A model generated the notes under the pieces. That model saw only the letters and a program-made list of their open reading frames with translations. It had not been told where the DNA came from and searched no databases. A DNA stretch of 64,000 bases from Oscillospiraceae bacterium (lineage in GTDB: Bacteria; Bacillota; Clostridia; UMGS1810), in the NCBI GenBank assembly GCA_015068705.1, contig SVJZ01000001.1, positions 1 to 64,000 of the forward strand. The letters are read 5' to 3'. Position numbers and translations under genes: made by a program. Shown here piece after piece: positions 15,424-25,936 of the stretch. The first letter of the stretch is position 1, and each line of letters begins with the position of its first letter.

Positions 15424-16272
15424 TTATTTTTTGGAAAGTTTTTTTGCTGCAGTAACGGTATTGCGCATCAGGGTAACGATGGTCATGGGACCAACACCGC
15501 CCGGAACGGGAGTAATGTAAGCCGCTTTCTGGCTTGCAGAAGCAAATTCCACATCGCCCACCAATTTTTTATCGGGCAGACGGTTCATACCCACGTCGAT
15601 TACCACTGCGCCCTCTTTTACCATGTCACCGGTAACCATTTCGGCACGTCCCACTGCAACCACCAGTACATCTGCGTTTTTACAGATTTCAGCAAGGTTT
15701 TGTGTTTTGGAATGGCAAATGGTAACAGTAGCATTTTTGTGTAAAAGCAGCATACTCATGGGTTTGCCCACAATGTTGCTCCGACCTACCACCACACAAT
15801 TTTTACCCGTAAGATCAATCCCCGACTCAGCAATCAAATCCATGATGCCTGCAGGAGTGCAGGGCAAAAAGTCAAAATCGCCAATCATAATTTTACCCAC
15901 ATTCACCGGATGGAATGCGTCCACGTCCTTTTCGGGTGCAATCGCATTGATAACCGCTTTTTCATCCAGGTGTTTCGGAAGAGGCAACTGCACCAGAATA
16001 CCACTGACTTCGTCTTTGGCATTGAGAGATTCTACCAACGCAAGCAGTTCCTCCTGCGTGGTTTCTGCCGGAAGTGCGTGCTCCTCTGAATAAATCCCCA
16101 AATCAGCGCATGCCTTCTTTTTGGAATTGACATACACACGGGAAGCAGGGTCATCCCCTACGATAATTACCGCAAGACCCGGGACAATACCGGTTTCTTT
16201 GAGCGCAGCAACCTCTGCCTTTAGTTCTTCCTTAATCCTTGCGGACACCATTTTTCCGTCTAAAATTTGCAT
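15424..16272 (-). CDS. folD: Bifunctional methylenetetrahydrofolate dehydrogenase/cyclohydrolase
   Basis: A 282-residue FolD, which interconverts 5,10-methylene-, methenyl- and 10-formyl-tetrahydrofolate with NADP. Seen: the substrate-site YVNSKKKACADLGI (catalytic Lys about residue 54), GILVQLPLPKHL, the NADP-binding VVVGRSNIVGKPMSMLL, and TPVPGGVGPMTI. The ATG at 16272 follows AGGAGG; earlier in-frame codons belong to the upstream overlap region. It is 4 bp from the ygiQ stop and the last gene of an ftsK-ygiQ-folD run. Confidence 0.95.
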   Translation of the reverse strand: MQILDGKMVSARIKEELKAEVAALKETGIVPGLAVIIVGDDPASRVYVNSKKKACADLGIYSEEHALPAETTQEELLALVESLNAKDEVSGILVQLPLPKHLDEKAVINAIAPEKDVDAFHPVNVGKIMIGDFDFLPCTPAGIMDLIAESGIDLTGKNCVVVGRSNIVGKPMSMLLLHKNATVTICHSKTQNLAEICKNADVLVVAVGRAEMVTGDMVKEGAVVIDVGMNRLPDKKLVGDVEFASASQKAAYITPVPGGVGPMTIVTLMRNTVTAAKKLSKK

Positions 16273-16276
16273 TGTA

Positions 16277-18088
16277 CTATTTCCTCCTTTTATGATTAGG
16301 TCGGATGAGGCAGGATGGAGCATAACCAATCAGGTCTTGCCTGCCCGCCTGCATCAGCGCCTTGTAAACAAGCTTATAATTTTCGGGTTTGTCAAACTGC
16401 AATAACGCCCTCTGCATCTGCTTTTCTTCGGGCGTTTTTGGTACATATACCTGCTCCATGGTGATGGGGTCAAGTCCGGTATAAAACATGCAAGTGGACA
16501 AGGTAAACGGCGTAGGATAAAAATCCTGCACCTGTTCGGGATGCAGATGATGGTTTTTGATGTAAACCGCCAGTTCAATCGCATCATGTATGGTAGAGCC
16601 GGGGTGGCTGGACATCAGGTATGGCACAGTATATTGCTTTTTCCCGCATTGTTTACTAATCGCAGAAAACCGCTGGCAAAACCGTTCATAAACCTTTCCG
16701 GCAGGCTTTTTCATGGTATCAAGCACCCGTGTACTGACGTGTTCGGGCGCAACGCGCAATTGTCCACTCACATGATGCTTTGTAAGCTCTTTCAAAAATG
16801 TATCATCCGAATCTGCCATTACATAATCATAGCGAATACCCGAACGCACAAACACCTTTTTCACATCCGGCAACCCACGCACCCTGCGCAGTATCTCCAG
16901 ATATTTCCGGTGGGAAACCTTGAGATTGGGACAAGGTGACGGATAAAGGCACTGTCTGTCTTTGCAAGTGCCTGCCCGCTTTTGTTTGTCACAGGATAAT
17001 CCGGAAAAATTTGCAGTCGGTCCGCCGATATCGTGGATGTACCCCTTAAAATCATCTTCCTTGGTCAAGGAAACCGCTTCCCGTACCACAGACTCGGCAG
17101 TGCGCGCGGTAACCATTCTCCCCTGGTGTGCCGTAAGCGCACAAAAAGCACACGCGCCATAGCAGCCACGATTATAGGTAATGGAAAATTTCACCTCATT
17201 GAGTGCAGGAACGCCACCCTCGGCGTCATACATCGGATGCCACGCACGTTGATATGGCAGCTCATGCACCCCATCCAACTCATCGCAATCCAAAGGCATG
17301 GCAGGCTTATTCTGCACCAGATAACGGTCGCCATGCCGCTGCACCACGCATTTGCCCCGAACAGGGTCTTGTTCTTCATACTGAATCCGGGTTGCATGGG
17401 CATATGCTTTCTTATCCTCCTGCACCTCTTCACACGAAGGGCACTCTACATAATCTGTATTATGGTTAACTTCTTTCCGGATATAACAGCACCCGTCAAA
17501 ATCAGTATCGGCAAGCGTTTTTCCATCTCGCAACGCATTGGCAAGCTGTACAATCTGCCGCTCTCCCATTCCATAAATCAACACGTCTGCTCGACTATCA
17601 AACAACACCGAACGGCGCACTTTATTGCTCCAATAATCATAATGTGCAAACCGCCGCAGACTGGATTCAATTCCGCCGATAATCATGGGGATGCCCGGAT
17701 ACGCCTCACGAATGCGGTTGCAATATACAATGACCGCACGATCGGGTCTGCACCCTGCTCTTCCACCGGGAGAATACGCATCCTCGCTGCGGATTTTTTT
17801 ATTCACGGTATAATGATTCACCATGGAATCGATATTGCCGGGCGAAACAAGAAATGCATATTTCGGTTTTCCCAATCGTTTAAAATCAGTGGCATCCTGC
17901 CATCTGGGTTGCGCGATAATTCCCACCGTATAGCCGGCGTGCTCCAATACCCTGGCAATCACCGCGTGCCCGAACCCTGGGTGATCCACATAGGCATCTC
18001 CGCTCACCAATACAAAATCCAATTGCGAAATGCCGCGCTTTTCCAAATCTTCCCGCGATACCGGCAAAAACGCATCTCTATTCTTCAT
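16277..18088 (-). CDS. YgiQ family radical SAM protein
   Basis: A 603-residue radical SAM enzyme of the YgiQ (UPF0313) family, reaction unknown. The iron-sulfur motif CxxxCxxC appears as CYGACAFC near residue 307; the N-terminal DUF5 region ([20 protein letters not shown]) and [17 protein letters not shown] are family hallmarks. A second Cys cluster ([15 protein letters not shown]) follows. The ATG at 18088 overlaps the ftsK 3' end by 11 bp with GGAG upstream; an ORF extension to 18106 is less likely. Operonic with ftsK and folD. Confidence 0.92.
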   Translation of the reverse strand: MKNRDAFLPVSREDLEKRGISQLDFVLVSGDAYVDHPGFGHAVIARVLEHAGYTVGIIAQPRWQDATDFKRLGKPKYAFLVSPGNIDSMVNHYTVNKKIRSEDAYSPGGRAGCRPDRAVIVYCNRIREAYPGIPMIIGGIESSLRRFAHYDYWSNKVRRSVLFDSRADVLIYGMGERQIVQLANALRDGKTLADTDFDGCCYIRKEVNHNTDYVECPSCEEVQEDKKAYAHATRIQYEEQDPVRGKCVVQRHGDRYLVQNKPAMPLDCDELDGVHELPYQRAWHPMYDAEGGVPALNEVKFSITYNRGCYGACAFCALTAHQGRMVTARTAESVVREAVSLTKEDDFKGYIHDIGGPTANFSGLSCDKQKRAGTCKDRQCLYPSPCPNLKVSHRKYLEILRRVRGLPDVKKVFVRSGIRYDYVMADSDDTFLKELTKHHVSGQLRVAPEHVSTRVLDTMKKPAGKVYERFCQRFSAISKQCGKKQYTVPYLMSSHPGSTIHDAIELAVYIKNHHLHPEQVQDFYPTPFTLSTCMFYTGLDPITMEQVYVPKTPEEKQMQRALLQFDKPENYKLVYKALMQAGRQDLIGYAPSCLIRPNHKRRK

Positions 18089-20417
18089 GCCCGTTCGCTC
18101 CGCCAAACCCGTTTGACATCAACATTTCATTATATTCTTCTCTGGAAATGAGTACCTGTCTGGGCTTATTGCCATCCAACCCACTGATGATACCGCGTTG
18201 CTCCATCTGGTCGATGATACGTCCTGCGCGGTTATACCCTATCTTAAACCGCCGCTGGAGAAGGGATGTGGAAATCTGACCACTGACAATCGCCATTTCC
18301 ACTGCTTCGGGCAAAAATTCATCACAATCGCCCGGGTCATCCCCATCCGGGTCATAAACCTCTTCCCGTTCAATCTGTTCCAATACATCTTCATTATAAG
18401 TGGCAGAGCCGTTGGAAGCCACCGCCTCCACTACCCTTTTTACCTCTGCATCCGATACAAATGCACATTGCATACGGCTGGGCTTGGTTTCGCCAACCGG
18501 CATATAGAGCATATCGCCCTTACCAACCAGTTTTTCTGCACCACCCATATCCAATATGGTCTGAGAATCTCGCACACTTGCCACCATAAACGAAATACGC
18601 GACGGCACATTTGCCTTGATATTACCGGTGATAAACTTTACTACCGGACGCTGGGTTGCAATCACCAGATGCATCCCTGCTGCACGGGCAAGCTGAGCAA
18701 TACGGCAGACATAGTTTTCCACATCACCCGGCGCAACCATCATCAAATCTGCAAACTCGTCGATGAGAATCACAATCTGCGGTAATTTTTCCTCCGGCGT
18801 TCCGTTCATTTCCATCAGTTCGTTATAGCCCTGGATATTACGCACGTTATTGCGTTCAAATTTACTGTAACGCTCGGTCATTTCGGTTACCGCCCAGTTG
18901 AGCGCACCGGCAGCTTTTTTGGCATCCTTCACCACTGGAATGAGCAAGTGCGGAATGCCGTTATACACGCCCAGTTCCACCTGTTTGGGGTCAATCATGA
19001 CCAATTTGACTTCGTTCGGATCTGCCTTATACAAAATACTGATTACCAATGTGTTGATACACACACTCTTACCTGCACCGGTAGCACCTGCCACCAACAA
19101 ATGCGGCATCTTTGCAAGGTCCATGATAATGGGCTTACCGCTGATATCTTTTCCCAATGCCACCGCAAGTTTGGAGGGGTGATTTAAAAATTCTTCGGTT
19201 TCCAACACCTCTCGCAGGGTAACCACACTGGGGTTTTTATTGCCCAATTCAATACCGATGGTGGATTTTCCCGAAATGGGTGCCACCATCACACCTTTGG
19301 CTGCAAGGTTGAGTGCAATGTCATTTGCAAGGTTGGTAATCTGATTTACCTTTACACCTGCGGCAGGTTTTAACTCATACCGGGTTACAGTAGGGCCACG
19401 GCTGATTTCAACCACCTTGCCGTCCACCTTAAAGCTTTTGAGGGTTTCAACCAGTTTTTTGGCATTCTGTTTCAGTTCCGCCTCCACATCTTCGCCATCT
19501 GCAACCGGCTTGGGACGGGTAAGCAAGTCAATATCCGGATAGGTATATGCAACCAGTTCCTCCGCCTCAGCAGCGTTGGACAGTTCATCCTCTATCTGCA
19601 TTTCACCCTCTTCGGCTTTTTCTTCTTCCTCACCGTTTCCCAATACCTCAACCAATCCGGTCTGACCATTTTCATATGTCATAATGGGCGGCTCAACATA
19701 AGGCTCTTCCTCTGCTTCCGGCTCTGAAGCAGGAGGTTCCTGCAAGCCAATATTCACCACAATTTCTTTCTCGCGCTGTTTTTCTTTCTGTTGTGCCTCA
19801 ATTTGTTTTTTCTCTTCTTCCTTGATTTTCTTCAGCTCATCAAGGTCGCGGCTGATTCCGGCAAAAAGACGCACAAACGCCCGGAAAATCGCCTTAATCA
19901 CGCGAAAAACCGAAATCTCAAATATGCAAATAACCATCACAATCAGCAGAGCAAAAAACAATATATTTGCCCCCCAATTGCCAAACAAAGAGCTGACAGG
20001 AAGTGCAATCAACGCCCCGATTGCTCCGCCGCACGCCTGCTCATGTCCCATACGATAATAATAGCTCAAAAAAGAACTTTCGGCAGTGGGAATTGCAAAG
20101 AGCATGTGAAATATCGCACACAAGTCCAGCATCAGTACCAGAACGGATATGTATTTGAGCGAATTCCCCTCTCTCCCCTTCTTGATAATGGAATAAACAA
20201 GCAGGGCAATAATTGCAAGCGGTATGAGGTACGCCACCGTTCCAAACAAACCGGTTAACGCCCCCTTAATCGCATTGCCGACAATTCCGCCCGCCTCAAA
20301 ATAAAGACTGATCGCAAAAAACACCGTAACCGCAATGAGCACGATGGCGACAATCTCATAATTAACCAAAAGCGTATTCTGCTTTTTCTGTGTTTTCTTT
20401 TGTGCTTTTCTTGGCAT
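18078..20417 (-). CDS. ftsK: FtsK/SpoIIIE family DNA translocase
   Basis: A 779-residue hexameric DNA pump for chromosome segregation at division or into the forespore. It has four N-terminal membrane helices (about 20-185), an acidic/coiled linker rich in Glu and Lys (190-320), alpha/beta motor domains with Walker A GATGAGKS (about 442-449) and Walker [13 protein letters not shown], and a C-terminal gamma winged helix ([20 protein letters not shown]) that reads KOPS/SRS sequences. Size fits SpoIIIE/SftA-type Firmicutes proteins. The ATG at 20417 has AAGGAAGGG upstream. The FtsK versus SpoIIIE distinction cannot be made from sequence alone. Confidence 0.94.
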   Translation of the reverse strand: MPRKAQKKTQKKQNTLLVNYEIVAIVLIAVTVFFAISLYFEAGGIVGNAIKGALTGLFGTVAYLIPLAIIALLVYSIIKKGREGNSLKYISVLVLMLDLCAIFHMLFAIPTAESSFLSYYYRMGHEQACGGAIGALIALPVSSLFGNWGANILFFALLIVMVICIFEISVFRVIKAIFRAFVRLFAGISRDLDELKKIKEEEKKQIEAQQKEKQREKEIVVNIGLQEPPASEPEAEEEPYVEPPIMTYENGQTGLVEVLGNGEEEEKAEEGEMQIEDELSNAAEAEELVAYTYPDIDLLTRPKPVADGEDVEAELKQNAKKLVETLKSFKVDGKVVEISRGPTVTRYELKPAAGVKVNQITNLANDIALNLAAKGVMVAPISGKSTIGIELGNKNPSVVTLREVLETEEFLNHPSKLAVALGKDISGKPIIMDLAKMPHLLVAGATGAGKSVCINTLVISILYKADPNEVKLVMIDPKQVELGVYNGIPHLLIPVVKDAKKAAGALNWAVTEMTERYSKFERNNVRNIQGYNELMEMNGTPEEKLPQIVILIDEFADLMMVAPGDVENYVCRIAQLARAAGMHLVIATQRPVVKFITGNIKANVPSRISFMVASVRDSQTILDMGGAEKLVGKGDMLYMPVGETKPSRMQCAFVSDAEVKRVVEAVASNGSATYNEDVLEQIEREEVYDPDGDDPGDCDEFLPEAVEMAIVSGQISTSLLQRRFKIGYNRAGRIIDQMEQRGIISGLDGNKPRQVLISREEYNEMLMSNGFGGANGHEE

Positions 20418-20462
20418 GCTATCCCTTCCTTAATCTGTGTAATGGCATATCCGTTTTCAAAA

Positions 20463-21116
20463 TCAGTCTTTCTTTTTCCTGGTGTGTCCGAGCATCCAGT
20501 TCATTAATTCGTCGCCCTCATAGGCAACATCCCACGCATTATGCGCCACGCCGTAGCATATATGCAGTTCGGCGTTTCCGCCATGCTGATGAATGGATTT
20601 TATCATGGAAACACTTTCGTGGAGCGGGACCAACTCATCACAATCACCGTGATAAATGCACACAGGCGTGTCTTTGAGCTTCTCTCCATACCAGCAAACA
20701 CCCGTGCCGCACACCGGTGCAATTGCTGCAAAGCGCTCGGGTTCAGCCAGAGCGAGCATCCATGTGCCGGTACCACCCATACTTAATCCGGTCAGATACA
20801 CTCTGTCCATATCAATGGGCAGGGTCTGGCAGATATCGTCCAAAAATGCAAATAATGATTCTGTGTAGCACGCCCAGTATTTTTCATCCGGACATTGGGG
20901 CGCTACAAAGATAAACGGATACTCCCTACCCGATTCTCTCACATGCTTCATATATCCGTGACGCATTGCCACATCCAGATCATCACCCCGCTCTCCTGCA
21001 CCGTGCAGGAAGAAAACTAGGGGGTATTTTTTGCTCTCATCATAATCCTTGGGCAAATACTGCACATATTGAAAATTAAAGTATGTATCCGAATTCCATT
21101 TGTGTTTTGTATACAT
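20463..21116 (-). CDS. Alpha/beta-hydrolase (prolyl oligopeptidase / PHB-depolymerase-like esterase)
   Basis: A 217-residue cytoplasmic alpha/beta-hydrolase. Oxyanion region PLVFFLHGAGERGDD, nucleophile elbow TGLSMGGTGTW (Ser in GLSMGG), acid in HGDCDELVPL and final His in GVAHNAWDVAYE give a complete Ser-Asp-His triad. No signal peptide is present, unlike many secreted feruloyl esterases with this fold. The ATG at 21116 is preferred since GGAGG is 9 bp upstream; the earlier ATG abuts it. It sits alone upstream of ftsK. The likely substrate is a carbohydrate ester or short-chain ester, but this is only a family-level inference. Confidence 0.8.
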   Translation of the reverse strand: MYTKHKWNSDTYFNFQYVQYLPKDYDESKKYPLVFFLHGAGERGDDLDVAMRHGYMKHVRESGREYPFIFVAPQCPDEKYWACYTESLFAFLDDICQTLPIDMDRVYLTGLSMGGTGTWMLALAEPERFAAIAPVCGTGVCWYGEKLKDTPVCIYHGDCDELVPLHESVSMIKSIHQHGGNAELHICYGVAHNAWDVAYEGDELMNWMLGHTRKKKD

Positions 21117-21212
21117 AACAATCATCCTCCGTATTTTAAAAAAGCCTTAATTATTATTGTAACACAGTTTTTCGCACTTTTCAATCAAATTTATGCTTTT
21201 TCGTATTTTTGT

Positions 21213-22043
21213 TTATCCCACCGGCGTGAGGGTAACAAATACCAACTCGGGTCTGTTGAAAATTCTTGGTAATTGTGAATTTTCATCCGACAGTCCCCGA
21301 CTCACAATCAATGTTCTCCCGTCAAAGTCGTACATTCCACCTGCCAATTCGGGGAAAAACCCCTGATTGGGCGCATAAAATCCATTTAACAGCAATGGAA
21401 TCCGGAATTGACCGCCATGTGCATGACCGGATAATGCCGCATCCACTCCATGGGCAAAATATTCCTCTGCAAGCTCGGGACGATGCGCAAGCAACAGTGT
21501 AAAATCACCATGTTTTTCTGTATCTTCCACTTGCTCTAATTGTTTTTGCCAGCTTAAATATGTAGGGTCATATCTGTTTACCTCCGGATCGTCAACTCCA
21601 CAAATGCATATGCAATTCCCTCTTGTTTCCAGCCTGTCACACCCACCGCGCAACACAGATACACCGCACGCTTTAAGATAGGCAAAAACCTCTCCCATCT
21701 CGCCGCTCCACCATTCGTGATTTCCGCTCACATAATAGGTTTTATACTGCTCTGCAGATTGCTTTGCAAAGATGCGGGCGTTTTGATTATCCATCATATC
21801 ATCAAATATATCTCCACCCATCAGCACCGCATCTGGATGAAATTTTGCAATTTTTTCAAATAATTCCTCCTGATTTTCCCCATAATAGCAAGAATGCAAA
21901 TCCGTTACCAGTGCCAACCGAACTTCACTTGTAACTTTGGATGTTTCTATTTCATATTCCACCACGCGCAAACGTTTATCCAAGGCAGAAAAAATTATCA
22001 AAATCATTCCCAGCAGAATAATCAACCAAATCTTTTTCCGCAT
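21213..22043 (-). CDS. YkuE-like metallophosphoesterase, membrane-anchored
   Basis: A 276-residue calcineurin-like phosphoesterase with an N-terminal membrane anchor (about 4-22). All metal motifs are visible: VTDLHSCYYG (D-x-H), GGDIFDD, GNHEWW, LLLAHRPE and SGHAHGGQFRIP. YkuE of Bacillus is a wall-associated enzyme of this type, sometimes considered a UDP-diacylglucosamine-like hydrolase or phosphodiesterase; the exact substrate here is unknown. Start ATG at 22043 directly precedes the charged RKK of the anchor. Monocistronic between an esterase and a DUF378 gene. Confidence 0.87.
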   Translation of the reverse strand: MRKKIWLIILLGMILIIFSALDKRLRVVEYEIETSKVTSEVRLALVTDLHSCYYGENQEELFEKIAKFHPDAVLMGGDIFDDMMDNQNARIFAKQSAEQYKTYYVSGNHEWWSGEMGEVFAYLKACGVSVLRGGCDRLETRGNCICICGVDDPEVNRYDPTYLSWQKQLEQVEDTEKHGDFTLLLAHRPELAEEYFAHGVDAALSGHAHGGQFRIPLLLNGFYAPNQGFFPELAGGMYDFDGRTLIVSRGLSDENSQLPRIFNRPELVFVTLTPVG

Positions 22044-22113
22044 ATTCGCCCAACTCCTTAATATTGCAGATAACTTATTCTACCATACTCCTCTCCACTT
22101 TACAATAGCGCAA

Positions 22114-22156
22114 AAAGAAACGGAATACGCAAAATACGTATTCCGTTTCTTTTTTC
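22114..22156. terminator. Bidirectional terminator between DUF378 and the phosphoesterase
   Basis: A perfect 12 bp stem AAACGGAATACG / CGTATTCCGTTT with a 7-base loop, followed by a T-run on the plus strand and overlapping the DUF378 stop region. On the minus strand it ends the DUF378 transcript. Confidence 0.8.
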
Positions 22157-22367
22157 AAGAGTGTACGGGGTGCTTTTCCTTAAACAGGAGGGTAATGCTC
22201 CAAAGCCCCGCCAGACCAACCAGCGTATAGACGATTCTCGACAAAAGTGCGCCCTGACCGCCAAACAACATCGCAACCAGGTCGATGCCGAACAAGCCGA
22301 TGGAACCCCAGTTGAGCGCGCCGACTATGACGAGCACAAGAGCGGTATTATCCAACAAATCTCTCAT
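22155..22367 (-). CDS. DUF378 small membrane protein (YuzA-like)
   Basis: A 70-residue protein with two hydrophobic segments (about 8-30 and 42-62) and the DUF378 signature ALNWGSIGLFGIDLVAMLFG. Members are small inner-membrane proteins of unknown role, common in Firmicutes. The ATG at 22367 is preceded by AAAGGAG (on the minus strand). A strong hairpin terminator overlaps its 3' end. Confidence 0.9.
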   Translation of the reverse strand: MRDLLDNTALVLVIVGALNWGSIGLFGIDLVAMLFGGQGALLSRIVYTLVGLAGLWSITLLFKEKHPVHS

Positions 22368-22395
22368 GTTTTCTCAACTCCTTTTTGCAATAAAT

Positions 22396-22453
22396 AAAAT
22401 TACCCGATTTCAGTTTACGCAAGCAAAGCGCACTTCATACCGGGTAATTTTTT
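22396..22453 (-). terminator. Possible long-loop terminator downstream of the oxidoreductase
   Basis: Inverted repeats AAAATTACCCG and CGGGTAATTTT flank a 34-base loop that contains a second small stem. On the minus strand the structure ends in a T/A-rich tract after the oxidoreductase stop at 22476. Confidence 0.45.
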
Positions 22454-22475
22454 CATTTTTATCACATATTATTTT

Positions 22476-23492
22476 TTATTGGATTTCAACACGTCCGCCG
22501 CCTCTGCCCGACTGATAGAGTGCGCAAACCAACTGCTGCGTTTTTGCCGCTTCTTTTCCGTCGATATCCGGCGTCATACCTTGTTTCAAACACTCATAGA
22601 ACCGCGCGATGGCAACATTGTGGCTATTTCCCCAATAACTTTTCCCCTCTATGCTACAGTCCTGCCCATCCGCGCATTCGATGGTGCCATCGTTATATTT
22701 AACCTGTGCACTCGATCCCATGATGGATGCCACGCCATTGGTACAACGAATCTCCAGTTCAACCGGTGCATCGCAATCATCATAAATCATAAAATAAAAG
22801 CTTGCCTTTACGCCATTTTTAAAGCCAATCAATCCAACCGCCTCATCTTCTACCTCGATGGTCGGATGTGCTCTGTTACTCACCGTTGCATCAACAAACG
22901 CCACATCATCCCCCACCAGATAACGAATCAAATCCAACGTGTGGATTGCCTGATTGATTACCACGCCGCCGCCTTCCTGCTCCAGAGTGCCACGCCACGC
23001 CGCAGATGAGAAATACGAATCCGGGCGATACCAATTGAGCCGCGCACGCACCGAAGTAACCGCACCAAGCCTGCCGGATTTTAAAGCAGAGCGAATCAAA
23101 CGGCTACCCGGATTATAACGGTTTTGAAAACATACACCCAATGCCACTCCATTGTTTTTGGCGGCATCAATCATTCTTTGGGCATCATCATATTGGATGG
23201 ATACCGGTTTTTCGCAAAATACGTTTACACCGGCATTTGCCGCATCGATTGCCATGATAGGATGCAGGTAGTGCGGTGTGCAGATGTGAACCGCATCCAG
23301 ATTTGCCTCTTCCAGCATCTTTCGATAATCACTATACCACGCACAACCGAATTGCTCTGCTTTTTGCTGAGCAAGTGTTTCATCAATATCACAAATTGCC
23401 GCAATACACACTCCATCCAATGCCGCAAGGGTTTCGGCATGAACAGGAAAAATTGCACCGCAACCAATAATACCTACCCGATAATCACCCAT
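22476..23492 (-). CDS. Gfo/Idh/MocA family oxidoreductase
   Basis: A 338-residue NAD(P)-dependent sugar or inositol dehydrogenase-like enzyme. The N-terminal Rossmann fold (YRVGIIGCGAIFPVHAETL), the AVHICTPHYLHPIMAIDAA segment and the family lysine in NVFCEKPVS are present, followed by the C-terminal beta-sheet dimer domain (GGGVVINQAIHTLDLIRYL with the catalytic-type His). I start at the ATG at 23492 because the Rossmann strand begins there and GGAAGTG is well placed; an ATG 12 codons earlier is possible. It is co-oriented with the sugar-phosphate isomerase upstream, but a terminator hairpin lies between, so they are probably separate units. Confidence 0.88.
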   Translation of the reverse strand: MGDYRVGIIGCGAIFPVHAETLAALDGVCIAAICDIDETLAQQKAEQFGCAWYSDYRKMLEEANLDAVHICTPHYLHPIMAIDAANAGVNVFCEKPVSIQYDDAQRMIDAAKNNGVALGVCFQNRYNPGSRLIRSALKSGRLGAVTSVRARLNWYRPDSYFSSAAWRGTLEQEGGGVVINQAIHTLDLIRYLVGDDVAFVDATVSNRAHPTIEVEDEAVGLIGFKNGVKASFYFMIYDDCDAPVELEIRCTNGVASIMGSSAQVKYNDGTIECADGQDCSIEGKSYWGNSHNVAIARFYECLKQGMTPDIDGKEAAKTQQLVCALYQSGRGGGRVEIQ

Positions 23493-23623
23493 TTGATTCA
23501 CTTCCCGATATGTAAATTTTTGCGTCATAATTCCCGCAGTATCTAATTAGAGCATACAGAAATCCCGGGCGATTGTCAAGCGGATTTCTGTACTGTTTTA
23601 TTGCAAAAAATGACATTTTCACA

Positions 23624-23658
23624 CAAAAAATACGGTGCAGGAATTCCCCGCACCGTAT
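23624..23658 (-). terminator. Terminator of the sugar isomerase/epimerase gene
   Basis: Minus-strand stem ATACGGTGC / GCACCGTAT with an 11-base loop and a following T-run, 18 bp after the stop at 23676. Confidence 0.8.
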
Positions 23659-23675
23659 CCTTCATTCATGATATG

Positions 23676-24641
23676 TTATGCCCACCACATTTCGCCGGTT
23701 TGCTCAAACATCATCACATCTTTGAGGAAGGTAATTGCCTTGGTCAATCCTTCCATCTGTGTCATCAGGCTGTCCTCGTGCTCAATGCTGATTACGCCAT
23801 CGTAACCAACCATGCGCAGTGTGCTCATCATATCCTTCCACAACTGATGATCGTGGCCATATCCTACCGAACGGAAAATCCATGAACGGTGCAACTCGTC
23901 ACCATAGTGCTTGGTGTCCAGTACGCCGTTGGTTTTGGTGTTGATCTCATCTATTTTGGTGTCCTTGGCGTGGAAATGATAAATTGCGCCCTCTAATTTG
24001 CGGATTGCATAAACCGGGTCAATCCCCTGCCAGAACAGATGACTGGGGTCAAAGTTTGCACCAATGATATCCCCTACCGCCTCACGCAAGCGCAATAATG
24101 TTTCGGGGTTATATACGCAAAATCCAGGATGCATCTCAAATGCAATCTTTTTCACACCACATTCCTTTGCAAATGCTGCCGCCTTTTTCCAATACGGGAT
24201 GAGCACCTCGTTCCATTGGTAATCCAGCACTGCCAGAAAATCATCCGGCCAGGGACAAGTTGCCCAGTTGGGGGTTTTGTCCTCGGCGCATCCGCCGGGG
24301 CATCCCGAAAAGGTGATGATAGTCTCCACGCCCATTTGTCCTGCCAACTTGCAGGTACGCTCAAAATCCGCATGAAACTTTTCTGCAATCTCTTTATCCG
24401 GATGCACCGCATTTCCGTGGCAGGACAATGCCGCAATCTCGATCTCATATTTTTCGCACAGCGCCTTAAACTCTGCAATTTTTGCAGGGTTATCCAAAAG
24501 TTCTGCAGGCTTCAAATGCTCTTCTCCCGGAAATCCACCCGCTCCGATTTCAACAGCCTGAACGCCCTGTTCATGCATAAATTTAAGTGCATCCTCCCAA
24601 TCCATGCCGTTAAATGCCGGCGAAAAAACTGCCAACTTCAT
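23676..24641 (-). CDS. Sugar phosphate isomerase/epimerase (xylose isomerase-like TIM barrel)
   Basis: A 321-residue AP-endonuclease-2-like TIM barrel. Motifs: EIGAGGFPGEEHLKP, IAALSCHGNAVHPD, IAFEMHPGFCVYNPE (metal Glu/His), GANFDPSHLFWQGIDP and GVISIEHEDSLM (metal Glu near the end). This family includes tagatose/psicose epimerases and 2-keto-inositol or hexose epimerases. The ATG at 24641 is chosen for the GGAGG 10 bp upstream and the KLAVFSP strand; a TTG two codons earlier is the alternative. It stands with a Gfo/Idh dehydrogenase, a frequent pairing in inositol and rare sugar use. Substrate unknown. Confidence 0.87.
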   Translation of the reverse strand: MKLAVFSPAFNGMDWEDALKFMHEQGVQAVEIGAGGFPGEEHLKPAELLDNPAKIAEFKALCEKYEIEIAALSCHGNAVHPDKEIAEKFHADFERTCKLAGQMGVETIITFSGCPGGCAEDKTPNWATCPWPDDFLAVLDYQWNEVLIPYWKKAAAFAKECGVKKIAFEMHPGFCVYNPETLLRLREAVGDIIGANFDPSHLFWQGIDPVYAIRKLEGAIYHFHAKDTKIDEINTKTNGVLDTKHYGDELHRSWIFRSVGYGHDHQLWKDMMSTLRMVGYDGVISIEHEDSLMTQMEGLTKAITFLKDVMMFEQTGEMWWA

Positions 24642-24708
24642 AATCAACCGCCTCCTACGTTTTTATGATTGAACAAACAAGCTCTGCATCTTTTTATGCT
24701 AATATAAT

Positions 24709-24735
24709 ATTATAACAACGCATCTTGTTTGTCAA
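24709..24735 (-). promoter_or_regulatory. Promoter of the sugar isomerase/epimerase gene
   Basis: Minus-strand TTGACA (24730-24735) and TATAAT (24709-24714) with a 15 bp spacer; a TAATAT two bases on gives 17 bp. Confidence 0.6.
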
Positions 24736-24825
24736 TCTAAATTTATTTTTGCTTTTTTCGTAAAAATCTGTAATCTTGTTATAAAAATCTACAATAATAT
24801 GTGCAAAAAAATAGATACATTCCGC

Positions 24826-24854
24826 TTGTCAAAACCGGTTTTGTGTGATATAAT
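24826..24854 (+). promoter_or_regulatory. Promoter of the DUF2232-gdpP-rplI-dnaB block
   Basis: TTGTCA (24826-24831), a 17 bp spacer and a perfect TATAAT (24849-24854), 75 bp before the first start codon of the plus-strand operon. Confidence 0.8.
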
Positions 24855-24928
24855 AAACGATATATGCCGTTTTTTGTTTAAAATTGCATACAAATCGCAT
24901 TTTTACTTACCATCAAGAAGGTGCTTTT

Positions 24929-25936
24929 ATGCTTACCATGCTGACTTCTACAATAGAATTTATCCTTGCTTTTTTCCTTGGTGCACTTACCGCTTTTGCG
25001 CCTTCGTTTCATGGCGTATGTTCTTTCTTCACTGCGGTAATACTGCTTTTTGTTACTTGTCACCGCGGTTTGAACCGTTCGTGTCTTGTTGCAGTAACAT
25101 CTGCCATTGCCTTGTTTGCAGCCACCTGCGTACGCTCGTCGGTCGATGTTTCTATGTTGCTTCCTTTTTTCCTTGTTTTGCTTGACCTCATATTGCCGGG
25201 GCTTGTGATGGGATTTTGTCTGCGTAACGGAAAAAACCTGTACCGCACTGTTGCGGCGGGCAGTATGGCAAAACTCACGGTAGCAGTGCTCGAACTTACC
25301 AAACTTCGTTTTTACGATAAACTGGATATTATGGAAACATTGGTCAACACGCCTATCCGTAATTTTTTTGAAATCTATCGTAATGCGCTGGCGACGGTTA
25401 TCCCCCTGACAGAGGAAATTACCGATATGCTCAATGATATGTCGTGGTACATGCAGCAAACCTTTGCCGCATCCATGCCAGCCATATTGATTTTGGGGTC
25501 GCTGCTCACCGCATATCTTGTGTTTTTGGTTGCGCGTAAATGCCTGTATCATTTTTCTCACATAGCTTATCCGGCGGTCAATCACTTCTGGGAATTGCAA
25601 TTCAATAAAGCAACCGCCTATGTAATGATTGTGATTCAACTGCTTGCCACCATCGTTGCAACCGGTAATATTTCTGCCGCCTTGGGTAATATTACACTGG
25701 TGCTCAGTGTTTGCTACATGGTTTGCGGTGTTTCGGTATTCGACTGGTTCTTCCGTCGTACCGGCATATGGAGTGTTTTTCGTGCATGTATTTATGTGGT
25801 GGGATTTATTGGATTGAGCATTTTTGGGGCAATTCTTCCCCTGCTTAACCCCACCTCGCTTTTGATGTTGGTCGGTCTTGCCGATTGCTTGTTTGATTTC
25901 CGCCATTTACGGCAGAAAGGAGCTACTGCGTTATGA
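24929..25936 (+). CDS. DUF2232 (YybS-like) membrane protein
   Basis: A 335-residue integral membrane protein with about eight hydrophobic segments, most likely a DUF2232/YybS member; these resemble S-components of ECF transporters but have no proven substrate. Context is the best evidence: it lies immediately before gdpP-rplI-dnaB exactly as yybS does in Bacillus. I use the ATG at 24929, preceded by AAGAAGGTG, because the first membrane segment starts there; an earlier start at 24884 would add a non-conserved polar stretch. Its stop overlaps the gdpP ATG (ATGA). Confidence 0.8.
   Translation: MLTMLTSTIEFILAFFLGALTAFAPSFHGVCSFFTAVILLFVTCHRGLNRSCLVAVTSAIALFAATCVRSSVDVSMLLPFFLVLLDLILPGLVMGFCLRNGKNLYRTVAAGSMAKLTVAVLELTKLRFYDKLDIMETLVNTPIRNFFEIYRNALATVIPLTEEITDMLNDMSWYMQQTFAASMPAILILGSLLTAYLVFLVARKCLYHFSHIAYPAVNHFWELQFNKATAYVMIVIQLLATIVATGNISAALGNITLVLSVCYMVCGVSVFDWFFRRTGIWSVFRACIYVVGFIGLSIFGAILPLLNPTSLLMLVGLADCLFDFRHLRQKGATAL

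Noticed and set aside
17033-18151. 372-codon plus-strand frame opposite ygiQ
   Set aside because: Antisense shadow of a strongly conserved radical SAM gene; no ribosome binding site or motifs.
24878-25906. 342-codon minus-strand frame opposite the DUF2232 gene
   Set aside because: Composition is rich in His, Gln, Arg and Asn, as expected of the reverse of a membrane-protein gene. The plus-strand gene has a perfect promoter, conserved context and ATGA coupling to gdpP.
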